Positions 7,184 through 15,365 of a stretch of 64,000 nucleotides of DNA are shown piece after piece. The DNA is from Chryseobacterium sp. LAM-KRS1 (lineage in GTDB: Bacteria; Bacteroidota; Bacteroidia; Flavobacteriales; Weeksellaceae). The translations under genes were made by a program, and so were the position numbers. The stretch covers positions 248,001 through 312,000 of the forward strand of contig NZ_JAAOIZ010000003.1 in NCBI RefSeq assembly GCF_013184525.1. The letters are read 5' to 3'. Below the pieces are notes generated by a model. That model had not been told where the DNA came from. It saw only the letters and a list, made by a program, of their open reading frames with translations, and did not search any database. Positions within the stretch are counted from its first letter, which is position 1; each line of letters begins with the position of its first letter.

Positions 7184-8212
7184 TTAACTTTCAAAATTAT
7201 TGTGACTGACTCTGCTATTTCTTGCTTTCGCCAGCATTGGAATAGAAATCAATCCCATAACCAACATAATTACAATTTGCAGAGGTAAGGAAATAAAAGA
7301 ATAGGTAAGTCCCATTTCACCTCCTAATTCCGCACTTTTTCCCATGGATATAAATAATGCCATAAATCCGAATTTCATAGCCAGGTTGAAGGCTCCGATA
7401 CCTCCACTGGCAGGAATGATCATTCCCAATGTTCCTACTACAATAATAAAGAAACCGTCAGCAATGGTGAAGTTTGAAGTTTCCGGAAGTGCAAAACATA
7501 CAAGATAGGCTGCAAAATAATAGGATATCCAGATTCCCAGCGTATACAAAATAAACTTTCCTTTCTGTTTCAGCCTGAAAATCGAAGTGATCCCCTGGAA
7601 GATTCCATCTATAAAGCCAATAATCTTTCCTAAAAGAGGAATTGTTGCAAGCTTCTTTTTGAGAACAAAAAAAAGTATTGTTCCTACTGCAAGAATTAAA
7701 AGAACGATTAAAATTTTATTTGGGTTGATATCTATTCCTGAGTTTTCGTAAAAAGAAAGAATGGCCTTGTATTTAAAGATTAAGGTTAATCCCAAGAATC
7801 CCAACATACAAATAAGATCCACTACTCTTTCCAAAATAATCGTTCCAAAAGATTTATCTACCGGAACTCCTTCCACTCCATACAATGCCGTAGCCCTTGC
7901 TACTTCTCCACTTCTGGGAATGGTAAGATTCATCAGGTAGCCAAATGAAATAGACCACAATGAATTGGAGTTAGAGATCTGATGCCCCATTGGCTCTAAT
8001 AAAAGATTCCAGCGAACAGCCCGAAACCAGTAAGCTAAAATCCCAAAAACAGAAGCAAATAAAACCCACAGGTAGTTTGCTTTTGCCAATGATTTCTGAA
8101 TCACCTTAAAATCAAGTCCCTTTAAAGCAAGCCATAAAAAAAAGCCTGCAAAAGCAAGCGAAATTACGACTGTAATTATTGACTTTATGGGATTCGTTTG
8201 TTTTTTCTCCAT
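7184..8212 (-). CDS. YbhN/UPF0104-type membrane protein (LPG-synthase TM-like flippase domain)
   Basis: 342 residues with about eight hydrophobic segments. Family signatures are WFRAVRWNLLLEPMG (about 62-76), GYLMNLTIPRSGEVARATAL (about 91-110) and a glycine-rich IIPASGGIGAFNLAMKFG late in the protein. This is the transmembrane domain found in lysylphosphatidylglycerol synthases (MprF), here without the catalytic C-terminal domain, as in YbhN/AglD-type proteins. It probably sits in the inner membrane and moves or helps handle a lipid. It starts three bases after the end of panD, so the two are co-transcribed. Confidence 0.8.
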   Translation of the reverse strand: MEKKQTNPIKSIITVVISLAFAGFFLWLALKGLDFKVIQKSLAKANYLWVLFASVFGILAYWFRAVRWNLLLEPMGHQISNSNSLWSISFGYLMNLTIPRSGEVARATALYGVEGVPVDKSFGTIILERVVDLICMLGFLGLTLIFKYKAILSFYENSGIDINPNKILIVLLILAVGTILFFVLKKKLATIPLLGKIIGFIDGIFQGITSIFRLKQKGKFILYTLGIWISYYFAAYLVCFALPETSNFTIADGFFIIVVGTLGMIIPASGGIGAFNLAMKFGFMALFISMGKSAELGGEMGLTYSFISLPLQIVIMLVMGLISIPMLAKARNSRVSHNNFES

Positions 8213-8215
8213 GAA

Positions 8216-8566
8216 TCAGGTAAGAAGGTTTGTCTTTTCATCCGGGAAAACGATCTTTGGCTGGAAACTTTTTGCCTCCTCCGGCGTCATTTGTGCATAA
8301 GCTATAATAATGATGATATCATCCTTCTGAACTTTTCTTGCAGCAGGCCCGTTTAAGCATACCTCTCCGGATTTTCTCTTACCTTTTATAATGTATGTAT
8401 CGAAACGCTCTCCATTGTTTACGTTTACGATATAAACTCTCTCACCTACCACCAATCCGGCAGCTTCGATAAGATCTTCGTCAATCGTTATACTCCCGAT
8501 ATAATTAAGGTCTGAGGCAGTAACCCGTACCCTGTGAATCTTTGACTTGAAAACTTCTATTAACAT
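8216..8566 (-). CDS. panD: Aspartate 1-decarboxylase
   Basis: 116 residues, full length for PanD. It decarboxylates L-aspartate to beta-alanine for pantothenate and coenzyme A synthesis. It carries the self-cleavage site Gly24-Ser25 in [11 protein letters not shown]; Ser25 becomes the pyruvoyl cofactor. Other hallmarks are [15 protein letters not shown] and [20 protein letters not shown]. It heads a two-gene unit with the YbhN-like gene. A -7 element lies only four bases before its ATG, suggesting a leaderless mRNA. The C-terminal tail is hydrophilic and variable, as in relatives. Confidence 0.96.
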   Translation of the reverse strand: MLIEVFKSKIHRVRVTASDLNYIGSITIDEDLIEAAGLVVGERVYIVNVNNGERFDTYIIKGKRKSGEVCLNGPAARKVQKDDIIIIIAYAQMTPEEAKSFQPKIVFPDEKTNLLT

Positions 8567-8570
8567 GCTG

Positions 8571-8578
8571 CAAATTTA
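8571..8578 (-). promoter_or_regulatory. panD -7 promoter element, four bases from ATG
   Basis: Minus-strand TAAATTTG, then CAGC, then ATG (8566). With the usual distance from this element to the start of transcription, the mRNA would begin at or next to the A of the start codon. Confidence 0.55.
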
Positions 8579-8899
8579 TTAATAAAAATTTATAAATTGA
8601 AGTTTATAACCATTTTAAAAGCATCAGATACACAGGTATTTATTTTTTTTTAAATTAAAATATTTGGATTTTACTTACTAAATCTACAATCATATCACCA
8701 AATACATTAATACTTAATACAAATTCAAGATTTAATAAATACAAAAAATAATATTCCGATTTAGCTAAAGTCAATACACATAAGCATTTGGCATGATTTT
8801 AGTAACGGGTAACGTAGATTTTTGGTGAAAAACCGAATTATGATATTTTGATGTTTTTTCGCCAAAATCAAAAAAATAACACAAAATTTAATAAAAAAA
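8579..8899. other. AT-rich intergenic region between panD and the HU gene
   Basis: No protein or RNA gene is seen here. The stretch is very AT-rich with A/T tracts (for example 8639-8656), of the sort that bends DNA. It contains one notable structure, the imperfect inverted repeat at 8817-8869 listed separately. Confidence 0.5.
8817..8869. repeat. Imperfect inverted repeat upstream of the HU gene
   Basis: GATTTT-TGG-TGAAAAAC (8817-8833) faces GTTTTTTCGCCAAAATC (8853-8869) around a 19-base AT-rich centre. The arms match apart from one unpaired T and one G-T pair. It sits about 30 bases upstream of the HU -33 element, so it may be a regulatory palindrome. It lacks a T-run, so it is not a plain terminator. 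Confidence 0.45.
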
Positions 8900-8929
8900 T
8901 TGCACAATTAGAAAATAGTATTATATTTG
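8900..8929 (+). promoter_or_regulatory. Promoter of the HU gene
   Basis: TTG at 8900-8902 and TATATTTG at 8922-8929, separated by 19 bases, fit the Bacteroidota -33/-7 consensus well. It is 34 bases upstream of the HU start codon. Confidence 0.75.
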
Positions 8930-8963
8930 CTATAATTACGAACCAACTTTAATATTAAAAATT

Positions 8964-9254
8964 ATGAACAAGTCTGAATTAATCGACGCAATCGCAAAAG
9001 ATGCAGGAATTACAAAAGTTGCAGCAAAGTCTGCTCTTGAATCTTTTATTTCTAACGTAACTACTACTTTAAAGAAAAAAGACGGAAAAGTTTCTTTAGT
9101 AGGATTCGGTACTTTCTCAGTAGCTGAGAGAGCTGCTAGACAAGGTATCAACCCTGCAACTAAAAAACCAATCAAAATTGCTGCTAAAAAAGTTGCTAAA
9201 TTCAAAGCTGGAGCTGATCTATCTACAGCAGTTTCTGGAGCTAAGAAAAAATAA
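8964..9254 (+). CDS. HU-family nucleoid-associated DNA-binding protein
   Basis: 96 residues. The classic HU/IHF fold reads MNKSELIDAIAKDAGITK (helix 1), GFGTFSVAERAARQGINPAT (beta arm, with the conserved GFGxF and RxGxNPxT) and KKVAKFKAGADL at the end. It binds and bends DNA non-specifically as a dimer and organises the nucleoid. The Lys/Ala-rich tail extends slightly past the usual 90 residues. It is a single gene with its own strong promoter and its own terminator, with codons typical of a highly expressed gene. Confidence 0.95.
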   Translation: MNKSELIDAIAKDAGITKVAAKSALESFISNVTTTLKKKDGKVSLVGFGTFSVAERAARQGINPATKKPIKIAAKKVAKFKAGADLSTAVSGAKKK

Positions 9255-9274
9255 TCATTCAGATTAGAAAATGC

Positions 9275-9302
9275 AAACCTCATCTTTTGATGAGGTTTTT
9301 TT
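9275..9302 (+). terminator. Terminator of the HU gene
   Basis: AAACCTCATC and GATGAGGTTT form the stem, followed by a T-run, 20 bases after the HU stop codon. Confidence 0.85.
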
Positions 9303-9327
9303 ATGTTTATTCAGTTTGATAAAGGGA

Positions 9328-9969
9328 TTAAGGCGCTAAACGGGAAATTTTCCAGTCGAGACCTTCAAGCTGATAGATAATCCTGTCATGTAATCTATTG
9401 GGTCTACCCTGCCAGAATTCTATCTCATAAGGTTTTGCGATATAGCCACCCCAATTCTCGGGTCTTGGAACTTCATCCGTTTCATATTGCTTCTCCAGCT
9501 CTTTTAATTTCTCTTCCAGAAACTCCCTGTTGGGAATAATCTGGCTTTGAGGCGACACTACTGCACCCAGCTGGCTGCCTTTTGGTCTGGAATGAAAATA
9601 GCCATCACTCAGATTCTCCGCTACCCGTTCCAAATTGGCTTTTATGATGATCTGCCTTTCAAGTGTTGGCCAGAAAAAATGGAGACAGGCCTTATGATTT
9701 TTTTCAATTGCCTTTCCTTTCTTGCTTGAATAATTGGTGTAAAAAATAAACCCTTCATACGTATATGCCTTTAAAAGAACCATTCTCGTCCTTGGGCATC
9801 CATCTTCCTCTACAGTTGATATAGCCATTGCATTTGCTTCGGAAACATCTGGATTCTCTGACGCTGTAAGAAACCAATCCCTGAATTGCTCAATCGGATT
9901 TTGTTTTATCTCACTTTCAATAAGTTGGGATTTCTCATAGATTTTTCTCTTATCGTGAAGGTTTTCCAT
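9328..9969 (-). CDS. pdxH: Pyridoxamine 5'-phosphate oxidase
   Basis: 213 residues, the family's usual length. It oxidises pyridoxine or pyridoxamine 5'-phosphate to pyridoxal 5'-phosphate with FMN and oxygen. Diagnostic segments are PNAMAISTVxxDGxPRTRMVLLK-like (here EANAMAISTVEEDGCPRTR), GFIFYTNYSSKKGKAIEKN, the PRPENWGGY motif, and EFWQGRPNRLHDRI near the end, which binds the substrate phosphate. The C-terminus WKISRLAP is the family's typical W..xRLAP. It is divergent from yqgE with 24 bases between start codons. Confidence 0.96.
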   Translation of the reverse strand: MENLHDKRKIYEKSQLIESEIKQNPIEQFRDWFLTASENPDVSEANAMAISTVEEDGCPRTRMVLLKAYTYEGFIFYTNYSSKKGKAIEKNHKACLHFFWPTLERQIIIKANLERVAENLSDGYFHSRPKGSQLGAVVSPQSQIIPNREFLEEKLKELEKQYETDEVPRPENWGGYIAKPYEIEFWQGRPNRLHDRIIYQLEGLDWKISRLAP

Positions 9970-9982
9970 AAATATTTTTTAT

Positions 9983-9990
9983 TAAATTTG
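9983..9990 (+). promoter_or_regulatory. -7-like element directly before yqgE
   Basis: TAAATTTG ends three bases before the ATG at 9994, within the 24-base gap shared with pdxH. If used, the mRNA would be leaderless. No -33 TTG is visible. Confidence 0.35.
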
Positions 9991-9993
9991 AGT

Positions 9994-10542
9994 ATGCATT
10001 ACTCATACAAAGGTAAAATATTAATTTCCACACCTGATATTTCCGGAGATATTTTTTCCAGATCAGTAGTCCTTATCGTAGAACACAACGAAAGCGGCGC
10101 ATTTGGTTTAATATTAAATAAGAAAAACAATCAGGTGAGTGGCAAGTTCAAGAACTTCTTTGATTTTAAAATCGATGTGTACGATGGTGGACCGGTGGAA
10201 AATGATAAGATATTCTTTATTGTAAAAGGCAAGAAAGTAACGGAACTATATACTGATATTGCTGATGGATTTTATCTGACAGAGGATATTGAAAACATCA
10301 TTAGCTCCGTTTTAAGTGGAGACCTCCTTATAGATGATGTCAAGATCTTTTCCGGATATTCAGGATGGACAGCCAATCAGCTGGATAGTGAGGTTCAAAG
10401 AAAAATGTGGACTGTAGTCGATATCTATAATCTGGACTATACATTACCCAATGACCAGACCTTATGGAAAACTATCATGCAAAATCTGGGTGGTGAATAT
10501 CTACTCTGGGCTAATTCCCCGGAAGATATTTCATTGAATTAA
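9994..10542 (+). CDS. YqgE/AlgH family protein
   Basis: 182 residues from the ATG at 9994; earlier in-frame codons lie inside pdxH and lack homology. The family signature is plain: GKILISTPDISGDIFSRSVV, then VEHNESGAFGLILNK, the GGPVENDKIFFI segment, and FSGYSGWTANQLDSE followed by WTV. The function of YqgE/AlgH proteins is still unclear, although the name comes from a link with alginate regulation in Pseudomonas. It is a single cytosolic domain of normal length. It is followed by an intergenic region with a possible small ORF. Confidence 0.92.
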   Translation: MHYSYKGKILISTPDISGDIFSRSVVLIVEHNESGAFGLILNKKNNQVSGKFKNFFDFKIDVYDGGPVENDKIFFIVKGKKVTELYTDIADGFYLTEDIENIISSVLSGDLLIDDVKIFSGYSGWTANQLDSEVQRKMWTVVDIYNLDYTLPNDQTLWKTIMQNLGGEYLLWANSPEDISLN

Positions 10543-10651
10543 TTCTACTTATATTGGGAATTAGAGAGAAAATATTAACAAATTTTAAGCTTGCTTTAAC
10601 CAATTTTTAAGAAAGAATTTCCGTTATTTGAATAACCAAAAAGTCGTGAAA

Positions 10652-10741
10652 ATGAAAATCTTAAAACAACTCATTTTATTTTTCTTTCCGGAAGTATTTT
10701 TAACTCTTAAGCCTATTAAGGTGAAGCGAGGCAATAAATAA
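10652..10741 (+). CDS. Possible small ORF with Phe run (29 codons)
   Basis: ATG 10652 to TAA 10739-10741, encoding a short hydrophobic then basic peptide containing LFFFPEVFLTLKP and ending KRGNK. It lies in a 327-base stretch without other genes (10543-10869). The three successive Phe codons followed by Pro recall the Tyr-Tyr-Tyr-Pro of the leader at 995, and a long hairpin follows at 10819-10862. There is however no gene downstream on this strand and no clear competing pairing. It could be an orphan leader peptide, a small membrane peptide, or chance. Confidence 0.3.
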   Translation: MKILKQLILFFFPEVFLTLKPIKVKRGNK

Positions 10742-10818
10742 AAATAATATTGTAAATAAGTCTGCCAGATACATCTCAGCAGGTTTAAAAAAATACAATT
10801 TCTGATATATTCAGAATA

Positions 10819-10862
10819 AAACCCGGTAAAGGACTTTGGAACTTTTGTTGTTTACCGGGTTT
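10819..10862 (-). terminator. Long-stem terminator after the class IV aminotransferase gene
   Basis: A perfect 12-bp stem, AAACCCGGTAAA (10819-10830) with TTTACCGGGTTT (10851-10862), and a 20-base loop. Read on the minus strand it follows the stop at 10870 and ends in TTTT. It could also stop plus-strand transcripts from the small ORF at 10652. Confidence 0.65.
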
Positions 10863-10869
10863 GTCAATT

Positions 10870-11679
10870 TTAAAAACTTTCCTTCCATTTTTCCACCAAT
10901 TCGGTGAATCGGGAATTTCCAAAAGTCTTATTTCTTATCTTTCCTACAGAAAATATGCCTTTCTCATCTGAAATCATTAAAATTTCTTCAGCTTTCTGAG
11001 ATTCAAATGCAATAATTTCATGCTCCTGAATATCAGCAAGATTATTCTTATGTAAAAAAGTAACAAAATTTTCCAGTAAAGGAGAAATGTATGCACCTTC
11101 GGAATGTTTTGGAACTTTAATGATATTTCCTTCTAAAAACAGAAGGTTTCCAGAAGTAGATCTCGCAATCCTCTTATTCGGATTAAGCAGAATCACATCA
11201 TCCAGATCGTTTTCCTGAGCATAAATCCCTCCATAGATGTTTTCCGGACAATGAACCCTGATATTACTCAAAAGATTATTATTTACATTAATTTCTTTGA
11301 TAAGATCAAGCTCAAGAAGCCTTTGATGAATGGCCAGAATATCATCCTTTTCATCGACTTCATAAAAATAGGAAATTGATGATTTTGCTAAAGTAAGTTC
11401 ATCTGAATTTCTGAAAACCTGAAAATTAATAATCGCATTTTTACTATTCTTTCCTTCAATCACCTCTTTTTGAAAAAGAGTTTGAAAAAATTCAAGAGTA
11501 TAAGTCAAAGGAATATTCATTCTCATTTTTCTCATTGAGGCCATTAGGAAGAAATAACACTCTTCGTCCATAATGAGCTTAGAGTTCCTAATAAAAAAAG
11601 AAACCTTTACAGCATCTCCCAGGAGAAATGCCCTGTTCTTCACATTCAATTCGTCTGATGTAAAATATTGATTTTCCAA
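10870..11679 (-). CDS. Class IV (branched-chain/ADC-lyase type) aminotransferase homologue, probably lacking the PLP lysine
   Basis: 269 residues with the overall plan of fold-type IV PLP enzymes (PabC, Dat, BCAT): an N-terminal NVKNRAFLLGDAVKVSFFIR (the usual RxFxxGDGxFE position), and the C-terminal DLDDVILLNPNKRIARSTSGNLLFLEGNIIKVP, which lines up with the ADEALLLD..GxVxExSxxNxF segment. In active enzymes a Lys lies about 19 residues before this segment; here that stretch reads LLSNIRVHCPENIYGGIYAQ, with no lysine. A true lyase/transaminase role is therefore doubtful. It is next to a START-like gene on the same strand. Confidence 0.7.
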   Translation of the reverse strand: MENQYFTSDELNVKNRAFLLGDAVKVSFFIRNSKLIMDEECYFFLMASMRKMRMNIPLTYTLEFFQTLFQKEVIEGKNSKNAIINFQVFRNSDELTLAKSSISYFYEVDEKDDILAIHQRLLELDLIKEINVNNNLLSNIRVHCPENIYGGIYAQENDLDDVILLNPNKRIARSTSGNLLFLEGNIIKVPKHSEGAYISPLLENFVTFLHKNNLADIQEHEIIAFESQKAEEILMISDEKGIFSVGKIRNKTFGNSRFTELVEKWKESF

Positions 11680-11752
11680 TGTATGATTTATTTATAAAAA
11701 AATAATGAACGATAAATCGTTCATCAGTTTTATCATTTTGTACAGCCCACTA

Positions 11753-12139
11753 TTAAGCAGCCCCTAGTTTTATTCTTAGATTTTCTATAAGATTCTCCCA
11801 ATACATCGCATTTTCTTCTTCATCTCCTTCTTCACAAAAATCTGTGATATTTAAAGCCAAATCTTCAGTAATATCATCAATCGTGATGGTCATTTCAAAG
11901 AAATTCTTTGTTCCCTCATCTTCTTCCCATCTGAAACGCACGAAACCTTCTGGCTTATATCTAATCAAAGTCGCCTTTTCAGCAGGGCCTCCACCCCAGC
12001 TAAAAAAGAAGTCATCTCCTTTCTCTACTACCTCATCCGCAAACCATTCAGATAATCCTTCTGCCGTCGCCAGATACTCATATAAAATCTCTGAAAGACA
12101 ATGCATTGGAAATTCGTAATGGACTTTAAGTTTCGCCAT
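11753..12139 (-). CDS. START-like/AHSA1-type domain protein
   Basis: 128 residues. The helix-grip fold is suggested by KVHYEFPMHCLSEILYEYLATAEGLSEWFADEVV (start), FFFSWGGGPAEKATLIRYKPEGFVRFRWEED (central sheet), and a long C-terminal helix MYWENLIENLRIKLGA. The conserved W at LSEWFAD and the RFRWE strand are typical of SRPBCC proteins that bind small hydrophobic ligands or chaperones. It is conserved across flavobacteria by memory, with no known function. It is rich in acidic residues. Confidence 0.8.
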   Translation of the reverse strand: MAKLKVHYEFPMHCLSEILYEYLATAEGLSEWFADEVVEKGDDFFFSWGGGPAEKATLIRYKPEGFVRFRWEEDEGTKNFFEMTITIDDITEDLALNITDFCEEGDEEENAMYWENLIENLRIKLGAA

Positions 12140-12298
12140 ATAATCTTTGTTTTATCGTCCCGCAATATATAAATTAATTTTTTTATTACACAAAAATGTA
12201 TTTACTTTTTTATACAATATGCATGATATTTGTCACAGTTGTTCTGACACTATCGTGAAGGATTTTAAAAGCAAAATTTACAGTGCTTGGCATAAAAA

Positions 12299-12323
12299 AA
12301 TCTCTTCTTTGAAAGAAGAGATT
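12299..12323 (-). terminator. Terminator after the class III aminotransferase gene
   Basis: AATCTCTTCTTT and AAAGAAGAGATT form the stem; on the minus strand a run of seven T follows, just after the stop codon at 12329. Confidence 0.85.
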
Positions 12324-12328
12324 GATAT

Positions 12329-13510
12329 CTAATTTTCGTTTAAAACTTCAAGGATAATCTGGCATCCCTCTTTTATTTCCTCAAGAGATATGGTTAACGG
12401 TGGAGAAATTCTTAAATATTCATTCCTGTACAGTTGCCAGAACACTACAAGACCTTTTTCCATACACTTCTGAGCAACTTTTAAAGTATATTCCGGGCTT
12501 CCTAAATTTACAGCGAGCATCAACCCTCTCCCGTTTATATTACTGATCTTGGGATGCACCAGTAATTCTCTGAATAGTTCCTCTTTCCTGTCCACCTCAT
12601 TCATTAGCCCACTTTCCAGTATTTCTTTTAATGTTGCATAGCTGGATGCCGCTATAAGAGGATTCCCTCCGAATGTGGTGATATGTCCCAACTTCGGCGA
12701 ATGTGACAAACTATTCATTATTTCCTTAGAGCTCATAAAAGCCCCAACAGGGACTCCACCTCCCATTCCTTTCCCCATAACAAGGATATCCGGAACAATT
12801 CCATAATGCTCAAATGAAAACAGCTTACCTGTCCTTCCAAACCCCGGTTGTATCTCATCCAGGATAAGGAGAGCCCCCACCTCCTCACATCTTTTTTTTA
12901 ATTTCTTCAGATAATCGTTCTGAGGAACTAAAAATCCTGCCGCACCCTGTATCGTTTCAAGGATTACACAGGCTGTCTTCTCTGTAATCTTATCCAGATC
13001 ATCTTCATTATTGAATTCAATAAATGATACCATCGGTAAAAGAGGACGAAATTCCCTCTTATGATACTCATTTCCCGAAACACTTAATGCTCCATGGGTA
13101 TTTCCATGATAAGAATCTTTAAAGGAAATAATTTCTTCCCTTCCGGTATATCTTTTGGCCAGCTTCAGACTTCCATCTATAGCTTCAGCTCCACTATTGA
13201 CAAGATAAGTTACTTCCAGCGGATCCGGAGTAGCTTCTGCCAACAAACGACATAATGCCACAGGTTTATCCTGCGCATATTCACCATATACCATTACATG
13301 AAGGTACTTTTCCGCCTGTTCTTTGATTGCATTAACGATTTTAGGATGGGAATGTCCCAAAGTATTGGCAGAAACTCCTGCTACAAAATCAAGATATCTC
13401 TTTCCGTCCGTTCCAAAAATATAGCTTCCTTCTGCTTTTTCAACTTCAAAACCTGCTGCAAATTGTGTAGTTTGTGCCTGGTATGAAAAAAAATCTTTTT
13501 GCAATTCCAT
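12329..13510 (-). CDS. Class III aminotransferase (acetylornithine/ornithine/aspartate aminotransferase family)
   Basis: 393 residues from the ATG at 13510 (an upstream ATG at 13543 lacks homology). PLP-dependent fold type I: YLDFVAGVSANTLGHSHPKI near the N-terminus, NSGAEAIDGSLKLAKRYTGR (phosphate and substrate site), ILDEIQPGFGRTGKLFSFEH with the PLP-contacting Asp, and PDILVMGKGMGGGVPVGAFM carrying the Schiff-base Lys. This family moves the terminal amino group of ornithine, acetylornithine or similar diamines. The exact substrate cannot be decided from sequence alone, and no arg genes are adjacent. It is a monocistronic unit with its own terminator. Confidence 0.88.
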   Translation of the reverse strand: MELQKDFFSYQAQTTQFAAGFEVEKAEGSYIFGTDGKRYLDFVAGVSANTLGHSHPKIVNAIKEQAEKYLHVMVYGEYAQDKPVALCRLLAEATPDPLEVTYLVNSGAEAIDGSLKLAKRYTGREEIISFKDSYHGNTHGALSVSGNEYHKREFRPLLPMVSFIEFNNEDDLDKITEKTACVILETIQGAAGFLVPQNDYLKKLKKRCEEVGALLILDEIQPGFGRTGKLFSFEHYGIVPDILVMGKGMGGGVPVGAFMSSKEIMNSLSHSPKLGHITTFGGNPLIAASSYATLKEILESGLMNEVDRKEELFRELLVHPKISNINGRGLMLAVNLGSPEYTLKVAQKCMEKGLVVFWQLYRNEYLRISPPLTISLEEIKEGCQIILEVLNEN

Positions 13511-13571
13511 TTTAAATAAAATTTTAGCAAAGCTAAAAAACATTCATTAAATCCCGAAATTATCATTACAC

Positions 13572-13606
13572 AAAAAAAGCCTGCTTTTTGGCAGGCCTTT
13601 TATTTT
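13572..13606. terminator. Bidirectional terminator after the OstA-like gene
   Basis: AAAGCCTGC and GCAGGCCTTT flank a TTTTTG loop, with T-runs on both sides. It serves the minus-strand OstA-like gene ending at 13617. Confidence 0.85.
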
Positions 13607-13616
13607 TTACAGAAAC

Positions 13617-15362
13617 TCATTTTCTGACTCTCTTAGGTTTTTTAGCTTCTTCCTTAGCTTTTTCCTTTTCAACAGCTTCTTTAGCCGCATCATAAAGTTC
13701 AGTGTCGGCTTCGTATTTTATCTCTTCATATCCAGGAGTATCTACGAGGATATCCTGCCATTTCCTGATTCTGTCTTTTGTATTCCAGTTAAAGTCCTGA
13801 AATTTCCTTCTGGCAGGTTCTATCTTACTCATAGGATATGTATCGGATGTTGCTCCGATATTACAGGATACAATCTGAAGTACTCTGCTTTCAAATATAG
13901 CATCAATAATTCCACATGAGGTAAGGGTAATACCTATTCTTTCATTCTCTTTAGTCTTTTCGTTAAAGTCATCCGCATAACTTATGGCCTGTGCATTTCC
14001 TATAACTTTGGTTTCTTTGACCTCGCTTTTTTCATAATAAACGGTCATGAGCTTTCCTTTTACCTGGTTGAACTCATCTTTCAGGTTCAAAGAATCAACT
14101 TTACTTATAGCAAATGCATTTCCTATTACTTTCAAGGAGTCAAGATCCTCGGTTGCCGTATTAAAATAAGCTTCGATTTTATCTCCTGTCACCTGCTTTT
14201 CTCCACTCCATAAGATTGGTGCAGTATACATATGCATAATACCATCCGTTTCGTTAAATGCAATGGAATCTGCTCTTCCCTGTGCATTAGACTTATAAAA
14301 CCGTCCTTTCCTAAATGCTCTCAAAAAACTTTTTTTCTTTGTAGCATCAGTTTCATCAGGTTTCTGATAAGAGATTATCTTTTCAGCTGCAAAATATATA
14401 GAATCCTTTTCAAGGATCTTTACGGCATATGGATTTTTGGTAATGATCGAAGAATCTTTCTTTTGAAAAATTTCTCCATAACCTCCTTTCACATATCTTT
14501 TTTCTTTAGGATCATCTAATGTCACATTTCCGGTAGCTGTACCAAACCCTGTGAGCTGATTAAAATACATATCATCTCCGGTCAGAATTTTATCGTTATA
14601 ATGTATCCTCGAATTTTTATTAAGGTAGGATTCTTTAGAACCCATTTTATAGGTACCTCTTTCGGTGTATATATAGTTTTTCGGATTGGCCCTGTTGGTT
14701 ATCGTTGTCGGACCAAAGAACTCAGCAACTTTAGTATTCTGGTTCTGTTTAATGTTGGGACCTTCGATAACATAGTCCGGAGTATCAATTTTTACATTGC
14801 CCACAAAATCGATCATCTTCGTATCCAGAAAATAGGTCGCAGATTTTGTATACATTACATTCTGTCCGTCAGAAATCGTTCCTCCTGTATTAAAATAGGC
14901 AAGATTTGAAAGTTTATCGTAATAAAGAATATCGGTTCTGATGGTTTGCTTTGGGTCGGTAAGGACTACGTTCTTACGTGCAACGCCCTTTTGGGTATTC
15001 CCATCGTATTCCATTTCCCCAGCAGTAATTACCGATCCATCTGTGTTCTGGAGCTTTGTATTACCAATCGCTTTCGCAAAGTTTTCTTCGCTATACAGCA
15101 CAACTTCATCTGCCGTAAGGATAGAACCCTGATTTTCGATTTTTACATTTCCCTCAAGATATTGGTTTCCGTCATACTTTGCAGGATCTTTTTTTACAAA
15201 ATCCGCATGGATGATTTTAATTTTATCTTCAGGTCTTATTTGCTTGGGTGTATTATTATTTACAGGAGCTTTTAAATAAGGATCCCTTTGCGCAGGTTTT
15301 TGTTGATCTTGCGCAAATATAAAAGTAGAAACAAAGAGTATCAGAAAAAGAATCAGTCTCAT
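13617..15362 (-). CDS. OstA-like (LptA/LptD jellyroll) secreted protein
   Basis: 581 residues. A signal peptide (LILFLILFVSTFIFAQDQQ) is followed by repeated beta-jellyroll repeats of the LptA/OstA type: IIHADFVKKDPAKYDGNQYL, GSILTADEVVLYSEENFAKA, NTDGSVITAGEMEYDG and the later GDKIEAYFNTATEDLDSLKV. These proteins bind the lipid part of lipopolysaccharide on the way to the outer membrane. The size is larger than E. coli LptA (about 185), as in other Bacteroidota OstA-like proteins. The C-terminus is a highly charged Lys/Glu tail. It starts three bases after the Fur-family gene, so both are one transcript. Confidence 0.85.
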   Translation of the reverse strand: MRLILFLILFVSTFIFAQDQQKPAQRDPYLKAPVNNNTPKQIRPEDKIKIIHADFVKKDPAKYDGNQYLEGNVKIENQGSILTADEVVLYSEENFAKAIGNTKLQNTDGSVITAGEMEYDGNTQKGVARKNVVLTDPKQTIRTDILYYDKLSNLAYFNTGGTISDGQNVMYTKSATYFLDTKMIDFVGNVKIDTPDYVIEGPNIKQNQNTKVAEFFGPTTITNRANPKNYIYTERGTYKMGSKESYLNKNSRIHYNDKILTGDDMYFNQLTGFGTATGNVTLDDPKEKRYVKGGYGEIFQKKDSSIITKNPYAVKILEKDSIYFAAEKIISYQKPDETDATKKKSFLRAFRKGRFYKSNAQGRADSIAFNETDGIMHMYTAPILWSGEKQVTGDKIEAYFNTATEDLDSLKVIGNAFAISKVDSLNLKDEFNQVKGKLMTVYYEKSEVKETKVIGNAQAISYADDFNEKTKENERIGITLTSCGIIDAIFESRVLQIVSCNIGATSDTYPMSKIEPARRKFQDFNWNTKDRIRKWQDILVDTPGYEEIKYEADTELYDAAKEAVEKEKAKEEAKKPKRVRK

Positions 15363-15365
15363 TGA

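Noticed and set aside
12147-12332. A 61-codon open frame on the plus strand between the START-like and class III aminotransferase genes
   Set aside because: No homology and no promoter; it overlaps the terminator hairpin of the minus-strand aminotransferase gene.
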